Assembly (NCBI GenBank): GCA_030066215.1
Contig: JASJCA010000038.1
Span: 1 to 32,497, forward strand
DNA length: 32,497 nucleotides
DNA from: Rhodobacter sp.
Lineage (GTDB): Bacteria > Pseudomonadota > Alphaproteobacteria > Rhodobacterales > Rhodobacteraceae
Direction: 5' to 3'
Shown: positions 1 through 7,307 of the stretch, piece after piece
How the letters are laid out: each line of letters opens with the position of its first letter
Position numbering within the stretch: position 1 is the stretch's first letter
Translations under genes and position numbers: made by a program
Notes under the pieces: model-generated
What the model saw: only the letters and a program-made list of their open reading frames with translations
Database searches by the model: none
What the model was told of the DNA's origin: nothing

Positions 1-5
1 GACCC

Positions 6-293
6 ATGTCGCGCCGCTGCGAACTGACCGGAAAAGGCCCGATGGTCGGCAACAATGTCAGCCACGCCAACAACAGGACCAAGCGCCGGTTTCTACCGAA
101 CCTCAACGACGTGTCGCTGATGTCGGACACGCTGGGCCGCACCTTCAAGTTGCGGATCTCGGCTTCGGCCCTGCGCACCGTCGACCACCGCGGCGGGCTG
201 GACGCCTTTTTGGCCAAGGCCAAAGACGCCGATTTGTCGCCGAACGCACTGAAGATCAAGAAGGACATCGCCAAGGCGCAAGCCACGGCCTGA
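6..293 (+). CDS. rpmB: 50S ribosomal protein L28
   Basis: This 95-residue protein is the large-subunit ribosomal protein L28. The N-terminus carries the L28 signature: CELTGKGP, then a GNNVSHANN stretch, then a run of basic residues (KRRF) that contacts 23S rRNA. The length agrees with alphaproteobacterial L28, which is longer than the E. coli protein. The ATG start lies five bases from the window edge, so the ribosome binding site and promoter are outside. A strong intrinsic terminator follows 25 bases after the stop, so rpmB is the last gene of its unit. Identification is by family recognition and is very secure. Confidence 0.97.
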   Translation: MSRRCELTGKGPMVGNNVSHANNRTKRRFLPNLNDVSLMSDTLGRTFKLRISASALRTVDHRGGLDAFLAKAKDADLSPNALKIKKDIAKAQATA

Positions 294-318
294 TCCTACA
301 TTCGCAACCTGCGAAAGA

Positions 319-354
319 CGGCCCCGTCCCACCCGGACGGGGCCGCTTCGTTTT
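319..354 (+). terminator. Intrinsic terminator of rpmB
   Basis: An 11-bp perfect GC-rich stem (319-329 paired with 335-345) closes a 5-base loop and is followed by CTTCGTTTT. It begins shortly after the rpmB stop codon and has the stem plus T-tract layout of a Rho-independent terminator. Confidence 0.88.
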
Positions 355-395
355 GCCGCTTTCCCTCCGCCGAAACGGGCCGCCATATCGAAAGT

Positions 396-740
396 ATGGC
401 CCGGCTGAACTCGATCCTCGGCATTTGCCTCGCCCTGATCGTCGCGCTCACCAGCAGCGCAATGGCCGTGGCGCGCGGCCACGGCACGGCGGCGGGCAGC
501 ATCGTGATCTGCTCGGGTGCCGGGGTGGTGACGCTGCAGGTGGACGCCAACGGCGACCCCGTCGGACCGGCGCATATCTGTCCCGACTGCGCGCTGCATC
601 TGCTGGATGCCACCGCACCGCCAGCACCGGAAATTGCCGGCCAGCTTGACACGCCCCAAGGCAGTGCTCCGGCCCTGCCAGCCCTCGCCAAAATTCACCG
701 CACCGAGACGCCCCAGGCCCGTGCTCCGCCCCGCGTTTGA
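396..740 (+). CDS. Small secreted protein with CPDC motif, DUF2946-like
   Basis: This is a 114-residue protein of unknown function. Residues 1-25 form a signal peptide with a hydrophobic core (ILGICLALIVALTSSAMA), so export to the periplasm is expected. The mature part holds one Cys near residue 39 and a HICPDC motif near residue 60; the C-terminus is rich in Ala and Pro and probably disordered. It lies 42 bases upstream of the PCuAC copper chaperone on the same strand. Small secreted Cys-containing proteins of the DUF2946 type are often found next to PCuAC in alphaproteobacteria, so a role in periplasmic copper handling is a reasonable inference, not shown directly. The family assignment is by resemblance only. 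Confidence 0.65.
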   Translation: MARLNSILGICLALIVALTSSAMAVARGHGTAAGSIVICSGAGVVTLQVDANGDPVGPAHICPDCALHLLDATAPPAPEIAGQLDTPQGSAPALPALAKIHRTETPQARAPPRV

Positions 741-782
741 CCCCTTAACCGTAAAACGCACTCAAACGCTCTGGAGCCAAGC

Positions 783-1256
783 ATGTCTCTGACCAAAACC
801 GCTCTCGCGGCACTCGCCGCGTCACTTCTGGCCACCCCGGCGCTGGCCGAGATCAAAATCATGGACCCCTACGCCCGGGCCTCGAGCCCGATGGCAAAGG
901 CCGGGGCAGCGTTCATGCAGATCATGAACACATCCGACGCCGACGACCGCCTGATCGCCGCCGCCTCCGACATCGCAAAGCGGGTCGAACTGCACACCCA
1001 CAAAGACGTCGGCGACGGCGTGATGAAGATGATAGAGGTCGAGGAAGGCTTCGTCATCCCCGCCGGCGGCAGCCATGCACTCGCCCGCGGCGGCGACCAC
1101 GTGATGTTCATGGGCCTTGCCGGCCCGCTGGAACAAGGAGCCACCGTCTCCGTCACTCTGACCTTCGAACAGGCCGGCGACATGGTCGTCGAAATCCCTG
1201 TCGACAACGTCCGCAAGCCCGACCATGGCGCAATGGGCCACGACGGCGGATCCTGA
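783..1256 (+). CDS. Periplasmic copper chaperone PCuAC
   Basis: This 157-residue exported protein belongs to the PCuAC (DUF461) family, which binds Cu(I) in the periplasm and passes it to the CuA centre of cytochrome c oxidase. Residues 1-22 are a signal peptide ending in ALA. The copper site is visible as ELHTH, then VMKM, then HVMFM, close to the family pattern of one His, a Met about ten residues later, and a distal His-x-Met pair. A His-rich tail (DHGAMGHDGG) may be a further metal ligand. It follows the CPDC protein with 42 bases between them, probably in one transcript. The ATG start is preceded by a GGAG at about 771-774. Confidence 0.9.
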   Translation: MSLTKTALAALAASLLATPALAEIKIMDPYARASSPMAKAGAAFMQIMNTSDADDRLIAAASDIAKRVELHTHKDVGDGVMKMIEVEEGFVIPAGGSHALARGGDHVMFMGLAGPLEQGATVSVTLTFEQAGDMVVEIPVDNVRKPDHGAMGHDGGS

Positions 1257-1265
1257 TCCGCCGTC
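1242..1265. terminator. Palindrome over the PCuAC stop codon, possible bidirectional terminator
   Basis: A perfect 11-bp inverted repeat (1242-1252 and 1255-1265) with a 2-base centre spans the TGA stop of the copper chaperone. It lies between convergent genes (the phosphatase ends at 1296). No T-tract follows on either strand, so it is a poor intrinsic terminator; it may protect the 3' end of the message. Confidence 0.4.
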
Positions 1266-1295
1266 ACGCCGCAACCGCGATAGAAACCGGCTGCG

Positions 1296-1751
1296 TCAGC
1301 TTAGAAGCGTCTTGATGAGGCCGCGCGCAGCGGCCTCAACCAAATCCAGCGCTTTTTCGAAATCGCCGGTGTAGTAAGGGTCGGGCACCTCGGACACACC
1401 GGTTTCCGGGGCGTAGTCGAGAAACAGGCGTACCGGCGTGGCGTTCCCCGGCGGACGCACATGCTCAAGACCTGCGATGTTGTCGGCGTCCATGCCGAGG
1501 ATCAGGTCGAAGCGGTCGAAGTCGTCTGAGCGGACCTGCCGCGCCCGCTGCCCGCTCAAATCATAGCCGCGCGCGGCAGCGGCGCGGATCGCCGGTCCAT
1601 AAGGCGGATCGCCCAAATGCCAACTTCCCAGTCCCGCGCTATCGACGCGCAGGTCCAGCCCGGCCCGGGCGGCCATCGCCCCGAACACACCCTCGGCCGT
1701 GGGCGAGCGGCAGATATTGCCGAGGCAGACGAACAGAACCGACCGGACCAT
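1296..1751 (-). CDS. Low-molecular-weight protein-tyrosine phosphatase
   Basis: This cytoplasmic protein of about 151 residues is a low-molecular-weight protein-tyrosine phosphatase. The P-loop CLGNICRS (Cys-x5-Arg-Ser) stands near the N-terminus as usual: the Cys is the nucleophile and the Arg binds phosphate. The general-acid motif DPYY lies near the C-terminus. I chose the ATG at 1751 because it puts the catalytic Cys at residue 9, typical for the family; an in-frame ATG at 1760 and a TTG at 1763 are also possible and no clear ribosome binding site decides. In bacteria the family includes both housekeeping phosphatases and exopolysaccharide regulators; no exopolysaccharide genes are near, so the substrate is unknown. 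The GYD gene lies upstream on the same strand. Confidence 0.92.
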   Translation of the reverse strand: MVRSVLFVCLGNICRSPTAEGVFGAMAARAGLDLRVDSAGLGSWHLGDPPYGPAIRAAAARGYDLSGQRARQVRSDDFDRFDLILGMDADNIAGLEHVRPPGNATPVRLFLDYAPETGVSEVPDPYYTGDFEKALDLVEAAARGLIKTLLS

Positions 1752-1792
1752 AGGCCGCATCAAGGCCCCGAGCCGGTCGTGAGGTCAAGCCG

Positions 1793-2125
1793 TCAGCTTT
1801 TAACCGGGTGATAGTGCCCCTTGGCGCCGCCCGCGGACGCCATCGCGTCCATGGCGTCAGCCATGGTCATCAGCTTGGTGGTGCGTCCCGACGACATCGC
1901 GCCCGAAGCGCCAACCAGCATCGACCCCGCGGTCATCGCCTTGTCGTCCGGCATCTCCATGATCGCCACCACATCGTCGCTGCCGAAGCAGAAGAAGAAA
2001 TGGTGCAACGTGCCACCCAGGGCCTCGATCATGCCCCGCGCGGCGGCCTCACGGTCCTGCGGCGAGTCGACCAGGGTTTTGATCGAATCGGACGTGTATT
2101 GGCCTTGGAACATGTAGAACGGCAT
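1793..2125 (-). CDS. GYD domain protein
   Basis: This 110-residue protein is a GYD family member, a small alpha/beta protein related to the dimeric ferredoxin-like fold. Visible features are the N-terminal YMFQGQYT strand, a helix with DREAAARGMIEALGG, the aromatic strand HHFFFCFGSDDVVAIMEMPD, and a Met/Ala-rich C-terminus. No enzymatic function is established for the family. It ends 33-42 bases before the phosphatase start on the same strand, so the two may be cotranscribed. The start is an ATG with a purine-rich AGAGGGGA stretch upstream. Confidence 0.85.
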   Translation of the reverse strand: MPFYMFQGQYTSDSIKTLVDSPQDREAAARGMIEALGGTLHHFFFCFGSDDVVAIMEMPDDKAMTAGSMLVGASGAMSSGRTTKLMTMADAMDAMASAGGAKGHYHPVKS

Positions 2126-2220
2126 ATGGGGTCCCCTCTGAAATGCATGATCGCGCGCCGGGGCAGCATAGCACGGGGCCGTGCCGCGCCCAAAGGCTTC
2201 CGCCCCGGCGCATGGCGAAA

Positions 2221-2511
2221 TCAGTCGGGCACCACGTAGGCCGTCATCCGCATGTCCGAGGCTTCCTCGCGCAAAGGCACCAGTTCGGCATAGGCGTCCG
2301 AGTCGTACCAGCGCTCCAGTGTTTCGAGGTCGGGGAACTTGGCGATCACCACGCGGTCATGTTTGCCGGTCGAGGTCAGCGGCCTTGCATAATCGGCGCG
2401 CGCCACCAACTCGGCACCGAACTCTTTGCCCAGGGCCAGTGTCTTGGCCAGGTAGTCCTGCAGTTTTTCCGGCGACTTCACGGTGATTTCAGAGATCATC
2501 AGGGCGGGCAT
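2221..2511 (-). CDS. DUF1330 family protein
   Basis: This 96-residue protein belongs to the DUF1330 family, small dimeric alpha/beta-barrel proteins of unclear function. The typical features are an N-terminal strand (ALMISEITVKSPEKLQDYL), a central GKHDRVVIAKFPDLETLERWYDSDAY segment that is the family hallmark, and a short C-terminal strand. The ATG is preceded by a good AGGAGG ribosome binding site. It is divergent from the HxlR regulator; the AT-rich spacer between them carries inverted repeats, suggesting that the regulator controls this gene. That link is inferred from layout alone. Confidence 0.87.
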   Translation of the reverse strand: MPALMISEITVKSPEKLQDYLAKTLALGKEFGAELVARADYARPLTSTGKHDRVVIAKFPDLETLERWYDSDAYAELVPLREEASDMRMTAYVVPD

Positions 2512-2573
2512 CGGGGCCTCCTTGGGGTGTCGGGTTGCGGTATCGCAATCTCTATACTTTATTTTTTAAAGTG

Positions 2574-2605
2574 ACAAGATGAAATATTAATCTTCTTGTA
2601 TCTTG
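2574..2605. promoter_or_regulatory. AT-rich inverted repeat, candidate HxlR operator
   Basis: The spacer between the divergent DUF1330 and HxlR genes is conspicuously AT-rich for this window. It holds ACAAGAT (2574-2580) facing ATCTTCTTGT (2590-2599), and a further ATCTTG at 2600-2605. HxlR proteins bind as dimers to such dyads between divergent genes. The assignment is positional. Confidence 0.45.
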
Positions 2606-2637
2606 ATTTCGTACCTGGGCACGCCCATAGATCGCGC

Positions 2638-3303
2638 ATGCCCAGTCAGCGGTCATACGCCCTGCTCTGCCCGATCGCGCGCGCACTCGACCATGTCGGC
2701 GACCGCTGGAGCTTGCTGATCCTGCGCGAACTGCATTCCGGACCGGCCCGGTATTCCGACTTGAAAGCCGGCCTGCCGGGCATCGCGGCGAATCTGCTCT
2801 CGGCCCGGCTGGTCGACCTGGCGGCGAGCGGCATGATCGAGAAGGACGGCGAAGGCCGCGGCGCCGGCTACCGGCTGACCGAGCAGGGACGTGCCACACG
2901 GCCGATCCTGTTCGAACTGGCGCGGCTTGGCGCGCATCTGCCGCCGCCCGATGCGCCGGTGGAGCCGGGCAACCGCCGCCATGTGGCGGTGACGCTGGCC
3001 GCGGCGGCGGAACGGGTGGTCCCGCCGGATCTGTCGCTCAGGGCCGAGATCGTGCTGGACGGCCAGCCATTTTCCTTCGTTGCGTCCCAGGGCAAGGTGT
3101 CGATGGAGGTGGGCGCAATGCTGGCACCGCCGATGCGCTACACGGCGCGTTACGACACGCTGGGGCCGGTTGTGGCCGGGGCGGTGCCGTTTGCCGAACA
3201 TCTTGCGCAGGAGGCGAGGTTGGAAAGCTTGGACGGCAGCGACACGGCGCCCTTCGCGGCGCTGATACAGGGAGCACTCGACGTGATTGGGGGCGGGCGG
3301 TGA
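2638..3303 (+). CDS. HxlR family transcriptional regulator with C-terminal extension
   Basis: This 221-residue DNA-binding protein has an N-terminal HxlR winged helix-turn-helix (about residues 8-100): CPIARALDHVGDRWSLLILREL is the family signature, followed by a recognition region around YSDLKAGLPGIAANLLSARL. Residues about 110-221 form an extra domain, possibly SCP2-like, found in a subset of HxlR proteins and perhaps used for ligand binding. Cys11 sits at the start of the fold, where some HxlR/DUF24 members sense oxidants or electrophiles; whether this one does is unknown. I chose ATG 2638 over an upstream in-frame TTG at 2596 because homology starts there. The stop overlaps the GTG start of the sirtuin gene, so the two are translationally coupled. 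Confidence 0.9.
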   Translation: MPSQRSYALLCPIARALDHVGDRWSLLILRELHSGPARYSDLKAGLPGIAANLLSARLVDLAASGMIEKDGEGRGAGYRLTEQGRATRPILFELARLGAHLPPPDAPVEPGNRRHVAVTLAAAAERVVPPDLSLRAEIVLDGQPFSFVASQGKVSMEVGAMLAPPMRYTARYDTLGPVVAGAVPFAEHLAQEARLESLDGSDTAPFAALIQGALDVIGGGR

Positions 3304-3992
3304 ATATCGTGATCCTCACAGGGGCCGGGATTTCCGCCGAAAGCGGGCTCGGGACGTTCCGCGACGTCGACGGGCTCTGGACGAAATACGATCTCGAAGA
3401 GGTGGCGACGCCTGAAGGGTTCGCACGAAACCCCGCCCTGGTGCATGAGTTCTACAATGCACGGCGGAAGAACTGCCGCGAGGCCGCGCCGAATGCGGCG
3501 CATAGCGCTTTGGCGCGGCTTGAACAGGAATACGGCGGCGCAGTGCGGATCGTCACGCAGAACGTCGACAACTTGCACGAACGGGCCGGCAGCCGGGCGG
3601 TCAGGCACATGCACGGGGAGCTATCCCGGGCGATCTGCGCGGCCTGTATGCATCGCTGGGACGCGCCAGAGGTGATGGCGCCAGAGGATCCCTGCCCAGC
3701 CTGTGGCGTGGCAGCGACGCGGCCCGACGTGGTCTGGTTCGGCGAATTCCCGTATTTCATGGACGAGATCTATGCCGAACTCGCGGGCTGCGATCTGTTC
3801 GTGTCGATCGGCACCTCGGGCAATGTCTATCCGGCGGCGGGGTTCGTCGAGGCGGCGGCTGGCGCTGGAGCGGAAACGCTGGAATTGAACCTCGAACCCT
3901 CGTTCAACGCGAGCGCGTTCATGGAGCGGCGGCAGGGCCCGGCGGCGAAGATCGTTCCGGAATGGGTCGAGCAGGTCATAGCGGGCCAATAA
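3300..3992 (+). CDS. cobB: NAD-dependent protein deacylase, sirtuin (CobB type)
   Basis: This 230-residue cytoplasmic sirtuin removes acyl groups from protein lysines using NAD. The NAD motif GAGISAESGLGTFRD is at residues 8-22, TQNVDNLHERAG at 86-97, and the catalytic His is residue 105 (HGE). Four zinc-ligand cysteines are present at 113, 116, 132 and 135. Tyr52 and Arg55 (YNAR) reproduce the Tyr-x-x-Arg pair of class III sirtuins, which recognises negatively charged acyl groups, so desuccinylase/demalonylase activity beside deacetylation is likely. The GTG start overlaps the TGA stop of the HxlR gene by four bases (GTGA), which fixes the start and indicates coupled translation. Confidence 0.95.
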   Translation: MNIVILTGAGISAESGLGTFRDVDGLWTKYDLEEVATPEGFARNPALVHEFYNARRKNCREAAPNAAHSALARLEQEYGGAVRIVTQNVDNLHERAGSRAVRHMHGELSRAICAACMHRWDAPEVMAPEDPCPACGVAATRPDVVWFGEFPYFMDEIYAELAGCDLFVSIGTSGNVYPAAGFVEAAAGAGAETLELNLEPSFNASAFMERRQGPAAKIVPEWVEQVIAGQ

Positions 3993-4438
3993 CTATGGTC
4001 GAGCAATAGGTCTCGCTTCCTTGGCGACTGAGGGGATGTAGACCCAATCGGCGCGCCGATGTCTCGACCGGATCAAATTAGTCCCCGTTAGATACTGGCC
4101 CAGTCGGTGAAAACATGCGCCGGCGTGGGTTGCGGCACAGTCTGCGGCGCGGGGCGGCGGCGTTCGCGGCGGTGGGCGTTGGGCAGTGGCGCCGGCTGAA
4201 AGTCCGGGCGGCCGGGCTGGCTATGGGCGGTACAAAACGTCATCGTCTCAAGTCCTTTGCGGTGTCTCCGGCCGGTGCGCCGTTCGTGGCGGGGCCGATA
4301 ACCCGATTTCGCCGTACCCCCGGTTGGACAAGCAATGTCGGTGCACTGTCAGGCGATGACAGCGCCGTTGTTATCCAATGACAGCGCGGGGGCGTGAATG
4401 ACTCCAGACCCTACCAAACAGACATTTCCAATCGGTTT
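3993..4438. other. Gene-free stretch between cobB and a GntR gene
   Basis: These 446 bases contain no convincing gene. An open frame at 4115-4381 is Arg/Ala/Gly-rich with no recognisable domain. The only structure seen is near the 3' end of the GntR gene: an inverted repeat CTGTCA-5-TGACAG at 4346-4362, with a second TGACAGCGC copy at about 4379-4387. There is no T-tract, so it is not a convincing terminator. Confidence 0.6.
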
Positions 4439-5206
4439 TCAGCGCGTACGCACGTGTTCGTAGCGTTGCGCGGCGATCGCCTCGTTGCGGTCGGCACGGG
4501 CCTGCGCGCTTAGCGCGGCCTCCACATAATCGAGATGGCGCTCCACAGCTTTCCGCGCCCCAGCGGCATCGCGGGCCTGCAGCGCCGAGTTGATCGCACG
4601 GTGCTGGTGCAAGAGATCGTCGCGCGTGGTGCGCTGCTTGAACATGACCTGGCGATTGTAGAACACGCCTTCGCGCAGCAACTGGTACATTGACCGCATC
4701 ATGTGCAGCATCACCACGTTGTGGCTGGCCTCGATGATCGCCAGATGGAATTCGGCGTCCAACGCCGCCTCGTCCGCCGAATTCCGCTTGGCATGCGCCG
4801 CCTCCATCTTGGTAAAGACCGCGCCGATCACCTTCAGATCGGTGTCCGAGCCGAAGCGCGCCGCACGCTCGGCCGCCAAGCCCTCCATGTCGCGGCGGAA
4901 GGCGATGTAGTCGAAGACCGCCTCGTCGTGGCGGGAAAAGAGCCGGGTCAGAGCCGGCGAAAACGCCGAGCCCAGCACTTCGGCCACGTAGATGCCTGCG
5001 CCGGCGCGGCTGGTGAGCAACCCGTCTCCCTGCAATTCTGCCACCGCCTCGCGCAGCGACGGGCGCGATACGCCCAGCTTTTCGGACAGTTCGCGTTCCG
5101 ACGGCAGCCGCTCGCCCGGCCGCAGGATGCCGCGCAGGATCAAGAGCTCGATCTGCCGCACCACCGATTGCGACAGCTTCTCCGGCTGGACTTTGTGAAA
5201 TGGCAT
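4439..5206 (-). CDS. GntR family transcriptional regulator, FadR subfamily (FCD domain)
   Basis: This 255-residue regulator has an N-terminal winged helix-turn-helix (about residues 5-75) with the GntR signature RPGERLPSERELSEKLGVSRPSLREAV, and a C-terminal FCD effector domain (about 90-230). The metal/ligand residues of the FCD fold are visible: Asp150, His154, His202 and His224. Such proteins usually respond to small carboxylates such as lactate, pyruvate, glycolate or sugar acids; it resembles PdhR/LldR types, but the effector cannot be read from sequence. No metabolic gene adjoins it, so it acts in trans or on itself. A near-perfect operator-like dyad stands just upstream of its start (5225-5243), consistent with autoregulation. 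Confidence 0.9.
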   Translation of the reverse strand: MPFHKVQPEKLSQSVVRQIELLILRGILRPGERLPSERELSEKLGVSRPSLREAVAELQGDGLLTSRAGAGIYVAEVLGSAFSPALTRLFSRHDEAVFDYIAFRRDMEGLAAERAARFGSDTDLKVIGAVFTKMEAAHAKRNSADEAALDAEFHLAIIEASHNVVMLHMMRSMYQLLREGVFYNRQVMFKQRTTRDDLLHQHRAINSALQARDAAGARKAVERHLDYVEAALSAQARADRNEAIAAQRYEHVRTR

Positions 5207-5224
5207 CGCGTACTCGCCCCGAAT

Positions 5225-5243
5225 TGGTCAAAACATATGACCA
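5225..5243. promoter_or_regulatory. TGGTCA-N7-TGACCA dyad, candidate GntR operator
   Basis: A perfect 6-bp inverted repeat, TGGTCA at 5225-5230 and TGACCA at 5238-5243, lies 19 bases before the GntR start codon. FadR/PdhR-type regulators typically bind TGGT...ACCA half-sites; here the spacing is wider than in PdhR. Autoregulation is inferred. Confidence 0.55.
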
Positions 5244-5262
5244 CCTCGGCGGGCGAACAACG

Positions 5263-5288
5263 AAAAAGGCCGGGCGATGGGCCCGGCC
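5263..5288 (-). terminator. Intrinsic terminator of the OmpA-like gene
   Basis: Read on the minus strand, an 8-bp stem (5281-5288 pairs with 5268-5275) with a 5-base loop is followed by five T residues (5267-5263). It lies about 20 bases after the OmpA-like stop codon and separates that gene from the GntR gene downstream. Confidence 0.88.
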
Positions 5289-5309
5289 CGCATCTTCGCT
5301 GCCCTAAGG

Positions 5310-5975
5310 TTAAACCCGGTTGGGCAGGATCGTGATGTCCACCCGCCGGTTCAGCGCGCGGCCCTCGACGGTGAGGTTCGAGGCGATCGGCTGATCCTCG
5401 CCACGGCCCGAGGCCACGATTCGGCCCGGTTCGACGCCACGGTTGATCAACACCGATGCGACGGAATCTGCCCGCCGCTGCGACAGGCCGAGGTTATAGG
5501 CCGCCTCGCCGGTGTTGTCGGTGTGGCCCACGACCTGGACTGTGGACCCCGGGTATTTCTGCAGGCTGCCCGCCAGAACGGCCAGGTCCGCCTGCAGCGC
5601 GGGACGGACGAAGGCACTGTCGACGTCGAATAAGATGTCCTGCGGCATCCGCACCAGCAACGTGTCGCCGTTGTTGATGATCTGTATGCGTCCGTCGGAG
5701 AAATCGCGCTGCAACTCGGCGGCCTGTTGGTCGAGGTTATAGCCGATCGCGCCGCCGACCAGGCCGCCCACAACAACCCCGGCCGCCGCCGCGCGCCGCC
5801 GCTCGCCGCCGTCGCCGCTGCTGAGCGCGCCCAGAAGGCCGCCGATCACCGCGCCGGTGACCGCGCCCTCCTTGGTGCGCCGCCGCGGGTCGTCGGTCTG
5901 AACCGCGGGATCGGTGCAGGCGGTCAGCGCGATGATGCCGGCCAAGCCGGCCAACAGGGGGGTCTTCAGTCTCAT
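5310..5975 (-). CDS. OmpA family lipoprotein with glycine-zipper
   Basis: This 221-residue envelope protein starts with a lipoprotein signal peptide; the lipobox ALTAC puts the acylated Cys at residue 20. Residues about 35-85 are a glycine-zipper region (GAVTGAVIGGLLGAL and GVVVGGLVGGAIGY) typical of outer-membrane-associated lipoproteins. The C-terminal half (about 105-220) is an OmpA-like peptidoglycan-binding domain with HTDNTG, LSQRRADSVASVL and the NRRVDI ending. It should tether the outer membrane to peptidoglycan. The layout equals the YiaD type. The gene is monocistronic, with its own terminator downstream. Confidence 0.93.
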   Translation of the reverse strand: MRLKTPLLAGLAGIIALTACTDPAVQTDDPRRRTKEGAVTGAVIGGLLGALSSGDGGERRRAAAAGVVVGGLVGGAIGYNLDQQAAELQRDFSDGRIQIINNGDTLLVRMPQDILFDVDSAFVRPALQADLAVLAGSLQKYPGSTVQVVGHTDNTGEAAYNLGLSQRRADSVASVLINRGVEPGRIVASGRGEDQPIASNLTVEGRALNRRVDITILPNRV

Positions 5976-6075
5976 GGTCTGCCTCGTGCCTCGGAGGAAT
6001 TATGTTGCAACTCTATATCCAGGCGCGGCCGCGACACAGGGGGAAAAATCCGGTTTCGGCAGCTTTCCGCCGGGC

Positions 6076-6927
6076 TCAGGCGGACGCTTCGGCCCGCGCC
6101 GCCTCGTAGGCCAGCAGCGCCCGCTTGACCGGCAGGCCCCAGTGATAGCCGCCGAGAGCGCCGGATTTGCGCAAGGCTCGGTGGCAGGGGATCAGCCAAC
6201 TGATCGGGTTGCGTCCCACCGCGGTGCCCACGGCGCGCACGGCGCGGGGGCGGCCGATGGTCTCGGCGATCTCGGAATAGGTGGTGACCTGGCCCGAGGG
6301 AATCGCCAGCAGCGCCTCCCACACCTTGATCTGGAACGGCGCGCCGATCAGGTAGAGCGGGGTCGGCCCGCCGGTCTGCCCGAAGGCCGCCCGCACCCAG
6401 GGGCCGAGCGCGGCGGGGTCCTCGCGATAGGTCGCCTTGGGCCAACGCGCGCGCATGTCGTCCATCGCGGCAGCCTCGCCGGTTTCGGCGGCGAAGGCGA
6501 TGCCGCAGATTCCGCGGTCGGTGCCCATCGCCAGGGCCGGGCCGAACGGGCTGTCGAACCAGCCCCAGGCGATCTTGAGCCCCGCGCCGTGGCGGGCGTA
6601 GTCGCCGGGGCTCATCGCCTCCCATCGCAGGAACAGATCGTGCAGCCGGCCGCTGCCCGAGAGCCCCAACTGGCCCGAGGTCTCGAGCGTGGTGAACCGG
6701 TCGCGCAGCATCTCCTTGGCATGGCCGAGCGCCAGGTATTGCTGATAGCGCTTCGGCGACACGCCGACCCATTTGCTGAACAACCTCTGGAAATGCGCCG
6801 GGCTCATGTGCATCTCGGCGGCAAGCGCGTCGAGCGGCATTGGCTCGGCGCCGGTGGCGTCGAGGATGTCGAGCGCGCGGCGGATCACGGCGTAGTGATA
6901 GGCGGTCTCGGGGCTTTGGTCGGTCAT
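6076..6927 (-). CDS. AraC-domain / methylated-DNA cysteine methyltransferase fusion (Ada-like)
   Basis: This 283-residue protein joins an AraC-type helix-turn-helix (about residues 10-110) to a methylated-DNA-protein-cysteine S-methyltransferase domain (about 115-280). The transferase accepts the methyl group from O6-methylguanine or O4-methylthymine onto Cys248 in the motif IPCHR; the FQIKVWEALLAIPSGQVTTYSEIA segment is also typical. Compared with E. coli Ada (about 354 residues) the N-terminal four-cysteine phosphotriester-repair domain is missing, so it cannot sense DNA methylphosphotriesters in the Ada manner; how its AraC part is activated is unclear. This shortened form is common in alphaproteobacteria and is not a local truncation. 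Confidence 0.93.
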   Translation of the reverse strand: MTDQSPETAYHYAVIRRALDILDATGAEPMPLDALAAEMHMSPAHFQRLFSKWVGVSPKRYQQYLALGHAKEMLRDRFTTLETSGQLGLSGSGRLHDLFLRWEAMSPGDYARHGAGLKIAWGWFDSPFGPALAMGTDRGICGIAFAAETGEAAAMDDMRARWPKATYREDPAALGPWVRAAFGQTGGPTPLYLIGAPFQIKVWEALLAIPSGQVTTYSEIAETIGRPRAVRAVGTAVGRNPISWLIPCHRALRKSGALGGYHWGLPVKRALLAYEAARAEASA

Positions 6928-7307
6928 GGCTCTGTCCTGCTGTTGACCCAGAGATACGCCACCGGCCTACCCGACGCGACCCGTTTCCTGCGGCTTCCAC
7001 ATCGAGCGACCGCGGAACCGGCGGGACCCGCGATGAGATGAAGTCGATCCAAGACGAGGACGCGGGCCTAGAGCGGCGGATGGAATTTGGTTTCAGAGCC
7101 CCCGACCCCAACGATCGACCTCTCCGCGCGGCGTCCGCCGCGGATCGCGCCCCAGTCCTCAGCGTGGTGCGCCATAAGCCTGCGCAACAAAGGTGGACCC
7201 CAACGGTGGGCGGGATCCTTCTGCATAGCTGAGGTGTTGCGTGCCTAGGTGTCCCGAATGCCGGCTAGACGTCCGCCCGGAACATGCGATCCTGTGTAGC
7301 CAGCGGA
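6928..7307. other. Gene-free stretch between glpD and the Ada-like gene
   Basis: These 380 bases hold no supported gene, repeat or terminator. Several short open frames cross it but none shows a domain, ribosome binding site or codon pattern like the neighbours. The promoter of the Ada-like gene must lie at its left end. Confidence 0.5.

Noticed and set aside
4115-4381. 88-codon open frame between cobB and the GntR gene
   Set aside because: Arg/Gly/Ala-rich, no domain, no ribosome binding site.
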